Source: Nostoc sp. FACHB-280 (GTDB taxonomy: Bacteria; Cyanobacteriota; Cyanobacteriia; Cyanobacteriales; Nostocaceae). Taken from it: a DNA stretch of 64,000 bases. A program made the position numbers and the translations under genes. Under the pieces are notes generated by a model. It was not told the DNA's origin and searched no databases. It was given only the letters and a program-made list of their open reading frames with translations. The stretch spans positions 1 to 64,000 of the forward strand of contig NZ_JACJSD010000008.1 in the NCBI RefSeq assembly GCF_014697615.1, read 5' to 3'. Below are positions 28,070 to 35,490 of the stretch, in pieces. Numbering within the stretch: position 1 is the first letter of the stretch; the number at the start of each line of letters is the position of its first letter.

Positions 28070-28138
28070 GAGATTAGTTAAGTCTCCTCACACCACACTA
28101 TAAAGCTGTAGAAATTATATTTTTCTACGGCTTTTATT
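28070..28138 (+). ncRNA. Yfr1-like small RNA candidate, copy 1
   Basis: A candidate 5' hairpin GAGATT-AGTTA-AGTCTC overlaps the start of an unpaired CTCCTCACACCACAC (28084-28098). A terminator-like hairpin AAAGCTGTAGAAA / TTTCTACGGCTTT and a T-rich tail follow. Yfr1, a conserved cyanobacterial RNA, carries an ultraconserved ACUCCUCACAC between two hairpins; here 10 of 11 bases match. A TATGAT (28064-28069) directly precedes GAGATT and could be a -10 box, in which case the 5' end might fall inside the first hairpin. The alternative is that it is only the arsS terminator. Confidence 0.55.
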
Positions 28139-28143
28139 TTGTC

Positions 28144-28311
28144 TCAAAAGAGTATATCCCACATTCCTACAGGTAAGAAATGATGGGGCAAATAATCAGT
28201 TTCATTTCCGTATACGATCGCCACATCTGCTTCTGGTTCACTGTGACTGGGTAAAGTAATCGGGTCTTGTACACGAATCACAGCGCGATTGAAAAGTGAT
28301 ATAATGCGCTT
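28144..28311 (-). pseudogene. C-terminal fragment of a Uma2-family (DUF820) nuclease gene
   Basis: On the minus strand, 55 codons between a TAG (28312-28314) and a TGA (28144-28146) encode a stretch with VIRVQDPITLPSHSEPEADV. This strongly resembles the Uma2/PD-(D/E)XK-like proteins common in cyanobacteria, whose core reads VQxPIxLxxxSEPEPDxA. No start codon, N-terminal half or remaining catalytic region is present, so it is a decayed remnant. The plus-strand RTX gene's leader overlaps its edge. Confidence 0.6.
28300..28305 (+). promoter_or_regulatory. Putative -10 box (TATAAT) of the RTX-type gene
   Basis: A perfect TATAAT lies 52 bp before the ATG at 28358, and an AGGAAA ribosome-binding site is at 28343-28348. 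No good -35 hexamer was found at normal spacing, so activation by a regulator or a chance match are both possible. Confidence 0.35.
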
Positions 28312-28357
28312 CTAATTACCCTTTTAATCACTCTCTAAGTTTAGGAAAAGCATACTA

Positions 28358-29041
28358 ATGGTCACTTATAACGGTACAAATGGCCCTGACACTTTGATTG
28401 ATCCCAATCGCTCTTTAACTTTCGGTTACTTTCGTGTAGTGACCATCAACGGATTGGATGGTGACGACTTTATCAGTGGACAAGATATTTTTACTTTGTA
28501 TCAACTCTTCGGGGGTAGTGGCAACGATTACATCTTTGGCGGTGCTAATGCTGATGCCATCGCAGGCGATGATCTCAATGGCGGCGGTGTTCCTGGTAAC
28601 GATTTTCTCGCTGGCTTGGATGGCGACGATCTCATCGCTGGCTTGGGTGGTAACGATACCCTCTATGGAGGTTTTGGCAACGATATCCTCATTGGAGGTT
28701 CTGGCAAAGATACTCTCTATGGGGATGCTGGTAACGATATTTTCCAGTACGATTTAGCTTCAGACAGTCAACCTGGTTCGTTACGAGATATTATCAAAGA
28801 CTTTGTGGGAAACGGTGACTTAGCCGGTGACAGAATCGATCTTTCTAGGATAGATGCTAACGTCTCCATAAGCGGCAACCAAGCTTTCACTTTCATTGGA
28901 ACTCGCGCATTCACCGCAGCAGGTCAAATCCGTTATTCTGGAGGTATTCTCCAAGGTAACACTGATAGTAATCTAGCGCCTAATTTCGAGATTCAGCTTG
29001 AAGGATCACCACAACTAGTGGCAAGCGACATTATTGCTTAA
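28358..29041 (+). CDS. RTX-type calcium-binding repeat protein
   Basis: This 227-residue protein carries glycine/aspartate nonapeptide repeats of the GGxGxDxUx type across about residues 30-130, for example LAGLDGDDL, IAGLGGNDT, LYGGFGNDI and LIGGSGKDT. A serralysin-like C-terminal region follows (IIKDF..GDRIDLSRID, FTFIGTRAFT). It has no N-terminal signal peptide, consistent with type I (ABC/MFP/TolC) secretion through a C-terminal signal, and it has no recognisable catalytic domain. It is a probable secreted or surface Ca2+-binding protein. It sits alone between two similar small-RNA/terminator elements, with a Uma2 remnant just upstream, so the spot has been rearranged. Confidence 0.85.
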   Translation: MVTYNGTNGPDTLIDPNRSLTFGYFRVVTINGLDGDDFISGQDIFTLYQLFGGSGNDYIFGGANADAIAGDDLNGGGVPGNDFLAGLDGDDLIAGLGGNDTLYGGFGNDILIGGSGKDTLYGDAGNDIFQYDLASDSQPGSLRDIIKDFVGNGDLAGDRIDLSRIDANVSISGNQAFTFIGTRAFTAAGQIRYSGGILQGNTDSNLAPNFEIQLEGSPQLVASDIIA

Positions 29042-29047
29042 TGGGAC

Positions 29048-29192
29048 TTATACCAATTCTATTTGAGGTTGCATTTAATCTTTATATCTCTTCTTTCTTT
29101 GTGTCCTACCCTTCGGGAAGCCACTTCGTGTCTATGCGCCCTTTGTGGTTCGTTCTTTAATTCAGTGCATCTTCATACAGAATTGGTATTAA
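29048..29192. repeat. MITE-like element with ATACCAATTCT ends
   Basis: The left end is TTATACCAATTCT and the right end is AGAATTGGTATTAA, an inverted repeat of about 11-13 bp. The 145-bp element begins six bases after the RTX stop codon. The interior (TTCGGGAAGCC, CTATGCGCCC, GTGGTTCG) is non-coding and of a type common in Nostoc spacers. Confidence 0.7.
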
Positions 29193-29319
29193 ACAACAAT
29201 TAAGCCAAATCTAGGCTATGCAGTTCAAAACGGCTACTTATCAGTCTGTAGTGTTCAAAAATTTCTGTTACCAAAATTGTTACGAGCGTACAGCAGAATA
29301 GTTAGTTACCGTATTATGA

Positions 29320-29387
29320 GATTTAGTTAAGCTCCTCATACCACACCGAAAGCCGTGCAACTTAGAATTGCAGCGGCTTTTTTCTTT
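29320..29387 (+). ncRNA. Yfr1-like small RNA candidate, copy 2
   Basis: It is built like copy 1: TATTAT (29312-29317) next to GAGATTTAGTTAAGCTCCTC, an unpaired CTCCTCATACCACAC (29332-29346), then a strong hairpin AAAGCCGTGCAA / TTGCAGCGGCTTT with a T-run. It differs from copy 1 at one position in the CTCCTCACAC core (CTCCTCATAC). Similarity to copy 1 ends just upstream of the -10-like box. The hairpin could terminate a transcript from the RTX gene. Confidence 0.45.
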
Positions 29388-29400
29388 TCGTTACACCCTC

Positions 29401-29520
29401 ATATCATGTCCGGTAAAAGACTTATCATAAAGACCGCAGGGGGCAGGGAGCAGGGGGAGAAAGAGTTTTGTCTTTCTGCAAGGATGTGTTGAATCATCAC
29501 TGATTTGCCGGAAATGATAT
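29401..29520. repeat. MITE-like element with ATATCAT(G/T)TCCGG ends
   Basis: The 120-bp element begins ATATCATGTCCGGTAAA and ends TTTGCCGGAAATGATAT, so its ends are inverted repeats with two mismatches. The interior segments AAGACCGCAG, GAGAGTTTT-like and AATCATCACTGATT recur at 31907-32046. Confidence 0.7.
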
Positions 29521-29541
29521 CACACCCTTACGTCAGTTTTG

Positions 29542-31758
29542 CTAACGACGAACACGAAACCCCTGTTGTCCGTTAATTGGGTCAAAAAGGACATCGTATC
29601 GATCAAAAAATCCAATACCACTATTCACAAATACAGGCTGTTCAGCTTGGGTAGAAATTGCAATATTCCACAAATTAAACCCCTCACGGTTGCCGGGAAC
29701 TAAACTGTAATCCAAAACTTGGGGGATAGCTATCTTCACAGTATTTTCTGGGCGTAACCTTCCGGGTTTAAGTTTCCCTGCAAGGTTTGGGGACTTCAAT
29801 TCAACAAAACTAGTTGTAGTTCTAGAGTCAGTAACCATTCTGCTATTACAGTTATTTTTCATCGCACTACCAGAGATAGTTAAACAGACAGCGTTAAGTC
29901 GAGAATCCCATCTATTGCCAGGTATACCATCAATTGCAGGTTGCGGCTTGAGAGAAACCATCTTAAAACCTGTGCGATTTTTTTCGGTCAAACCAAGGGT
30001 GAGACTACTGTTATTATTAGTACCACCATTCCCTGTCACAATCGCTCCGTTACTCAAATTTCCTGGTAATTTTCTCAACGGGTTATAAGGAAGTGACCGT
30101 TCAAAGTAATTGACACCGATAATACCGGAGAAGGCTGTACTACTTTTTGCCGAACAATTTGGTTTTTGGGTAGTACATTTGCGGCTAGTCACAACCTGTA
30201 CCGGAACAGGTTCTTCAGTGATAAGGAGACCAATTCGGAAACTGGTATAAACTAATTCACCTTCTAAGATTGTCCCATCACTCAATACTTCCTTGATAAC
30301 TTGACCTGTTTTGCGGATGGGCGCATTCCCGAAAAATTCTGGAGGTACTCTTAAACCTGCTGAACCTGTATCTAACAAAACACGTCTCGGCCGACCGTTG
30401 GCTACAGATATTTCTAAAAAATAGCCTCGACTTGCTTGGCTAACGGAACCCTTAGTATATAAAGGGACTGATATTGTATCAAAAGTAGGCTTGCGGCGGG
30501 TAATTTGTGAAGTATCCCGCAAAGCAGGGGTGGCAAAAACTTCTAAAAATCCAGCTTGTCGCTGCGCCACAGGTTCAGGTGCAATATCCCACAGACTTTC
30601 GTAGTAGAAAAACACAGCACCTAAACCGCGTTGTTGAGCCGCCCGGACTTGAGACTGAATTTGTTGTAGAGAAACTGGGCGATTTCGCAACCCTGCCATA
30701 ATACCTATGCCAGTAGGTATATATTGTTGTGTTTCGATAATTTCTGGGCGAGTAATTTGGCTGATAAAAGCTTCTAATTCGTTACGGTAAACTTGCATCA
30801 CCAGCTCGTCTACAATACCCAACCTCACCCAATTTAGCCAGTCTTGCAGTTGAAATTTATAAGCATAATCATAGTAATTCGGCGAAACAGAGACAATAGC
30901 ATTAGGCTTGATTTGTTTCACCGCTTGATGAAGTTGGAGCATGAAAGCTGTAATTTTATCTGCCCGCCATTGCACCCATGCTTGGGCTTGAGGATTTGGT
31001 GGAGGTGGGTTGCCCGTTTCTTCTGTATATAGTTTTATCGTGTAACTGTCGTAACCAAAATCCACAGGCAAACTCATGTGGTCATCAAATTGAATCCCAT
31101 CAGCGTTGTATTTGGTAATAATTTCAACTACAAGGTCAGTAATAAATTTTTGGACTTCGGGATGGAAAGGATTAAACCAAGCTACTTCACCCGCCGCAGT
31201 AATGGAAGTTTGAGTTCCATCTTGCTTTTGTGTCAGCCAATTTGGGTGAGCAGATGCTAATTCTGAGGTTAAGGGAACCATGAAACCAAATTCAAACCAA
31301 GGTATAGTCACTAATCCTTGGCGACGGCCTTGGTTAATAATGTCAGCAATGATATCTTGTCCTTCTGCACCTTTGAAGAAAAAGGGAATACCCTGCTGTT
31401 GTGCTACTGCACTGGGATATTTTGTATAACCATCATTCCAGACGACGGGATAGACTGTGTTAAAGTTCAACCGCCGCAATTGAGCCATTGTATCTTGCAC
31501 TTTGGCTTGATACTTCATAATATCGAAGTCGTTATTAGTCAGCCAAACCCCACGAATTTGCTGGCGGGGTGACTCAGATATTTGAGCAGTTGTCGGTGTC
31601 AGATTACCTAAAAATACTACGATGCTGAATGCGCCGATAAACAAAACTGGTAGAAGACGCTGAATTGACCGCCAGTTTAAAAATTGCCTAAATGTAGTCA
31701 ATAACTTAGCTACCCAAGCACAAATTTGTAAGCTTTGGTATTGGAAAAAATTCAACAT
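29542..31758 (-). CDS. Secreted GHL10 (glycoside-hydrolase-like) protein fused to an aspartic-protease-like domain
   Basis: This 738-residue protein has an N-terminal membrane/signal segment (LLPVLFIGAFSIVVFLG, about 34-50). A GHL10/DUF187 domain (about 66-400) follows, with IRGVWLTNNDFD, NTVYPVVWNDG, GIQFDDH and SVSPNYYDY. These are TIM-barrel enzymes thought to act on cell-wall or surface glycans. The second half (about 430-738) carries VLLDTGSAGLRV near residue 460, a pepsin/retropepsin-type DTGS motif, and ends NSGIGFFDRYDVLFDP, resembling a second lobe. The combination is unusual. It would act in the periplasm or at the outer surface. It is transcribed alone. The two halves are in one uninterrupted frame, so this is a true fusion unless the sequence has an error. 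Confidence 0.82.
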   Translation of the reverse strand: MLNFFQYQSLQICAWVAKLLTTFRQFLNWRSIQRLLPVLFIGAFSIVVFLGNLTPTTAQISESPRQQIRGVWLTNNDFDIMKYQAKVQDTMAQLRRLNFNTVYPVVWNDGYTKYPSAVAQQQGIPFFFKGAEGQDIIADIINQGRRQGLVTIPWFEFGFMVPLTSELASAHPNWLTQKQDGTQTSITAAGEVAWFNPFHPEVQKFITDLVVEIITKYNADGIQFDDHMSLPVDFGYDSYTIKLYTEETGNPPPPNPQAQAWVQWRADKITAFMLQLHQAVKQIKPNAIVSVSPNYYDYAYKFQLQDWLNWVRLGIVDELVMQVYRNELEAFISQITRPEIIETQQYIPTGIGIMAGLRNRPVSLQQIQSQVRAAQQRGLGAVFFYYESLWDIAPEPVAQRQAGFLEVFATPALRDTSQITRRKPTFDTISVPLYTKGSVSQASRGYFLEISVANGRPRRVLLDTGSAGLRVPPEFFGNAPIRKTGQVIKEVLSDGTILEGELVYTSFRIGLLITEEPVPVQVVTSRKCTTQKPNCSAKSSTAFSGIIGVNYFERSLPYNPLRKLPGNLSNGAIVTGNGGTNNNSSLTLGLTEKNRTGFKMVSLKPQPAIDGIPGNRWDSRLNAVCLTISGSAMKNNCNSRMVTDSRTTTSFVELKSPNLAGKLKPGRLRPENTVKIAIPQVLDYSLVPGNREGFNLWNIAISTQAEQPVFVNSGIGFFDRYDVLFDPINGQQGFRVRR

Positions 31759-32123
31759 TAGTCAGCAGTTGTACTTAAGTTATGAAAGTTATTTATAACA
31801 TTTAACTTTGATGCAAAAGTCAAATGACTGCACCAGTCAAACTAATGCACATTTGACGTAGTTAACAGTTTTTTGTTCACGGCTTATATTGTGTTCGATC
31901 AAATAATTATCATTAAGACCGCAGAGGGAGCAGCATCTAGACTTCTCCTGTCGGAGACGCTGCGCGAACGCTCGGCGACCGGAAGCGGAGGAGCAGAGGA
32001 GAGAGTTTTAACGTTTCTGTATAGATTTAGGGAATCATCACTGATTACCCAGATATGCTATAAAAAGCAAGTTGGGTTTAGCGATCGCCAAACCCAACAA
32101 TTTAACTATTATTCAAAATCGTG
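31759..32123. repeat. Intergenic region with a dispersed repeat related to 29401-29520
   Basis: Between two minus-strand genes, bases 31907-32046 contain AAGACCGCAGAGGGAGCAG, a GGAGACGCTGCGCGAACG block, GAGAGAGTTTT and AATCATCACTGATTA. The first and last of these match the element at 29401-29520. A longer insert makes this copy bigger and its ends are degenerate. It must also include the promoter for the GHL10 gene. No credible gene was seen. Confidence 0.5.
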
Positions 32124-33080
32124 CTACTTCTGTGCTTTTTTCTTTAAGTTCGATCTAATTAATTTCCCGGCGGTTCTGGGAACAGCATATAACTTGCTAA
32201 ATACCAGATTCCACAAATAACCATATTGAGGAAATTGTTTAATTAATAAAGCATCAGAAATTACATGGAATCTCGGTGGTTTTAAAGCTGGATCTTTATC
32301 TATATATCTAATCTGTTCTGCTGGCTTGGGCATCCAGTGTCCGATAATAGCATCTTTTTGGTAAAAGTTAGCTTGGACAAATAAGCCAGATAATCTATCA
32401 AACCCACTTGAGGGTATCCAAGTCACGGCTCCCATAACTTTTGTTGCTTGTGACAGTTCCGGGAGTGCTTGCTGAATCAAATCATTGCGCCAAACAACGT
32501 TATTAAAGTTTTCTAGATGATAACCTTCGTTGTCTCTTCTAGTTAAGAATGGCCAAACAAGATAACGCCAATCAAAGTTTTTATCTAAGGGAGCAATTGG
32601 AACTTCTAGTAAACCTTTGTAGTTACCTTTTTGGTAAGGATATGGATTTTCAGGAGTTTTTTTGCAGATTTCTAGTTGCTCAATATCAGGGATTTCTGCC
32701 CAAGGTTCTTGGATGCGTTTTTCATCATTCATATCAATATTCAATTTTTGTAAGCGTAGCATCCAACTTTCAGGAAATCTTTGAAAGTATTTAGCTAATA
32801 ATTCGCAAACTTGGGGATGCACATAATCATCATCATCTAAGGCTAAAATATAGTCTCCTTGGGCATTAAGTAAGCCGACAAACCTTTGTGGCATCTCGCC
32901 TTTATAGGGACTGATGATTTCTTTAATTCTGGGATCGTTAATTTGTTTGGGTTTGACTTTGGGTGGGTAAACTAAAATAAATTCTACAGAACCTTCCACC
33001 TTTAAAAGACTTTCTAGCCAATAGTCAGAAAATTTACCCAATGTAGGAGTAATGATAGTAAGTAGCGGTTTATTATTCAT
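32124..33080 (-). CDS. Family 2-type glycosyltransferase
   Basis: This 318-residue protein has a GT-A nucleotide-sugar fold: LLTIITPTLGKFSDYWLESLL at the N-terminus and an acidic metal-binding motif LALDDDDYVHP near residue 75. There is no clear transmembrane helix, so it is cytosolic or peripheral. The sugar donor and acceptor are not evident. It is divergent from the GT4-type enzyme at 33238, with a 157-bp shared promoter region. The neighbouring pair suggests a surface polysaccharide or glycolipid role. Confidence 0.8.
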   Translation of the reverse strand: MNNKPLLTIITPTLGKFSDYWLESLLKVEGSVEFILVYPPKVKPKQINDPRIKEIISPYKGEMPQRFVGLLNAQGDYILALDDDDYVHPQVCELLAKYFQRFPESWMLRLQKLNIDMNDEKRIQEPWAEIPDIEQLEICKKTPENPYPYQKGNYKGLLEVPIAPLDKNFDWRYLVWPFLTRRDNEGYHLENFNNVVWRNDLIQQALPELSQATKVMGAVTWIPSSGFDRLSGLFVQANFYQKDAIIGHWMPKPAEQIRYIDKDPALKPPRFHVISDALLIKQFPQYGYLWNLVFSKLYAVPRTAGKLIRSNLKKKAQK

Positions 33081-33237
33081 ATTTTTAGCTGATAAATTTA
33101 CCAGAGATAGACTGAAAAAATGATGATTATGACTAGAGTGAAATCAGCTTACATTTTACAAAATAAAAGTTAAAGTATTATCGATTAACAATTTAACTGC
33201 ATCACGATTTTTAATAAAAAAGGAGCAGCCAAATTAT

Positions 33238-34470
33238 ATGCGGATATTAATGCTATCGTCTACATTTCCATACCCGCCGAGTCGTGGAGGCACAGAAATT
33301 AGAACTTTTAATTTACTGCGATATCTTCAATATAACCACGACGTAACTTTAATTACACAGAGTAACAAGGAAACAACATCAGCCGAGATAGAGGAATTAC
33401 GGAAATATGTGAGTGAATTGATTGTTTTTCCTTTACCGTCGGAACCCCAAGAAAAAAATGCGATCGCTCGTTTATTCGGTAAAACAGTGCGCTTTTTAGA
33501 GTCGGTACTCAAAGCTACACCGCCAAATGTACTCCATCGCTATTCTCCAGAGATTCAAGCTTGGGTCGATGAATATGTCCGCGCTAAGAAGTGCGATGTG
33601 ATTACTTGTGAACATAGTGTCAATGAAATTTATATTCAGCCAGACTACCGTCATCTAGTAAATACGGTGGTTGATGTTCACAGTTCTGTTTACGGCTGGA
33701 TTCGTGATCATTTAGAAATGGGTGCGGCGCAAAATGCAACGCGCGATCGCCTTTATTTGTCTCTGGTTCTCAAACGCTACGAACAGCGTTACTGTAATAA
33801 GTTTTCTAACATTGTGGTGACAACCACAGACGATCGCCAAGAATTTCTCAAACTGCGTCCTGATCTGGAAATTAAAGTGATTCCCAACGGTGTGGATTTA
33901 GAATTGTTTCCCTGTCGTCAACAAGACCCAGGCGGACATAAATTAATTTTTGTGGGAGCGATGGATGCTTCACATAATATTGATGCAGCGCGTTTTTTTG
34001 CTGTGGAAGTTTTACCACAATTACAAAAACATTATCCAGACACCACCTTTAGTATTGTTGGTGCTAGACCAACTCCAGAAGTTTTAGAGTTGAAAAATCT
34101 TCCTGGTGTGATTGTGACTGGGCGCGTGGCTTCAATGGCAGAATATTTACACCAGTCTACAGTTTGTGTAGTGCCGCTCCGCACTGGCTTTGGCATTAAA
34201 AATAAAACTTTGGAAGCGATGGCCGCTGGTGTACCCGTTGTAGCAAGCGATCGCGGTTTGGAAGGATTAGCTGTAGATATTGCAGATCAACCACTACGCG
34301 CTTTGAGAGCTAACACGCCAGCAGAATATGTCACAGCTATTAGTCAATTATTTGCTAACCCTCAACTGCGTTTAGAATTATCTGAACAAGGTAGACAATT
34401 AGTAGAAACAGAATTCACCTGGGATATTGCTGGAAAACTTTATGAACAAGTTCTGCTACAGCAGTCCTAA
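33238..34470 (+). CDS. Family 4 (GT-B) glycosyltransferase
   Basis: This 410-residue protein begins MRILMLSSTFPYPPSRGGTE, the glycine-rich acceptor-side loop of GT4 enzymes. It has the donor-side features VIPNGVDLELF near 220, KLIFVGAMDASHN, and the C-terminal block GFGIKNKTLEAMAAGVPVVA with the E(x7)E-like motif region. It transfers a sugar from an activated donor to a glycan or lipid; specificity is unknown. A GGAGCA ribosome-binding site lies just upstream of the ATG. It is followed by a strong intrinsic terminator at 34488-34520. Confidence 0.88.
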   Translation: MRILMLSSTFPYPPSRGGTEIRTFNLLRYLQYNHDVTLITQSNKETTSAEIEELRKYVSELIVFPLPSEPQEKNAIARLFGKTVRFLESVLKATPPNVLHRYSPEIQAWVDEYVRAKKCDVITCEHSVNEIYIQPDYRHLVNTVVDVHSSVYGWIRDHLEMGAAQNATRDRLYLSLVLKRYEQRYCNKFSNIVVTTTDDRQEFLKLRPDLEIKVIPNGVDLELFPCRQQDPGGHKLIFVGAMDASHNIDAARFFAVEVLPQLQKHYPDTTFSIVGARPTPEVLELKNLPGVIVTGRVASMAEYLHQSTVCVVPLRTGFGIKNKTLEAMAAGVPVVASDRGLEGLAVDIADQPLRALRANTPAEYVTAISQLFANPQLRLELSEQGRQLVETEFTWDIAGKLYEQVLLQQS

Positions 34471-34487
34471 ATTATGTGTGCATAAAT

Positions 34488-34520
34488 AAATCCCCGGTTT
34501 TTTGGAAAATTCGGGGATTT
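34488..34520. terminator. Hairpin terminator between convergent genes
   Basis: A perfect 9-bp stem AAATCCCCG / CGGGGATTT with a 15-nt loop lies 17 bp after the stop of the GT4 gene. A-rich and T-rich flanks on both sides allow bidirectional use for the GT4 gene (+) and the small secreted-protein gene (-). Confidence 0.7.
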
Positions 34521-34550
34521 GATTTGAGTTAATTAAATTTCAGTGTGATT

Positions 34551-34874
34551 CTACTGCTGCATCGAAGGAGCTGCAAAAATTTTACTGTTGATGGGAACGC
34601 GAAATACTGATTGAGGCTTGGTGGGGTTATTAGTTACAGCAACTGTATTTTCAACACTTTCAGATATAGTTGTTGATTTAGCACTTGCAGAATTATCTGC
34701 ATTATTGACTAGCGATCGCTCATCATTCTTCAATGATGTATTTTCAGATGAAGTGTTGCTATCTAACTCAGTCGCCTTAGCTTCTGTAGTAACTTGAGCG
34801 CGACAAGGAATGCAAATAAAACTAGAGACTACACTTAAAAGTAGTGCTAGTAAAGGACAAGTATATTGGTTCAT
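34551..34874 (-). CDS. Small secreted hypothetical protein
   Basis: This 107-residue protein has an N-terminal signal sequence (CPLLALLLSVVSSFICIPCRAQ, about 5-26, cleavage near RAQ-V). A Ser/Thr/Asn-rich mature part follows, with little predicted structure and no recognised domain. I cannot assign a function. It faces the GT4 gene convergently across the hairpin at 34488-34520. Confidence 0.6.
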   Translation of the reverse strand: MNQYTCPLLALLLSVVSSFICIPCRAQVTTEAKATELDSNTSSENTSLKNDERSLVNNADNSASAKSTTISESVENTVAVTNNPTKPQSVFRVPINSKIFAAPSMQQ

Positions 34875-35490
34875 TGCAGTGGTGTAGTGTTGGAACTTTT
34901 GTTTAACGTTGCATTGTGCTATAAGTCTAAATTTCTGAGTTTTATCTTCCTGAAGAAAACATCATTAATGCTGCTATTTAAAAGCATTATTTGAAATAAA
35001 ACTCATCTAAAAAAACATTAAAAAATCAACTGATAGATGCACACTGATATAATAAATAAGGGCTTGATTCACAAATCGGAGCAACGCAACTATCAGCACT
35101 ATAAAAGAATAGTTCCTAATTTCTGAAGAGCAAAATTACGTATTTTACTACGTCCATTAATATTTATCAGGCTGCAATTTATTCGCATATTTCAGGATTG
35201 ACAGGGTATCAATATATAAAGTTTTTATCAATAATTATGTTGATTATGTTGTCTCCATCAAGTTTTTACTAACTCTTAATTAATAGATGTATATCAGCTT
35301 GATCACTTTTAATTCAATACAGAAACTTTAAAATTGCATATTAAGTCTTTATATGGAGTAACTACTGACTAAAATTTCCATTTGGCGATCGCACCTGTAG
35401 TTGAGTTATAAACATAAAATCTGAATCTGCTGATTTAGACCCACAAAATAGATGTCTTTACTACTGCAATTTCTATTTATCTAGGAATAT
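34875..35490. other. 616-bp AT-rich gene-free spacer
   Basis: This divergent region lies between two genes for exported proteins and must contain both promoters. It is AT-rich with one HIP1-like GCGATCGC near 35387. I found no ORF, stable hairpin, tRNA or repeat that I could support. Confidence 0.5.

Noticed and set aside
31873-32220. 115-codon plus-strand frame over the repeat before the GT2 gene
   Set aside because: It spans a dispersed non-coding repeat and overlaps the 3' end of the GT2 gene in antisense; its composition is not protein-like.
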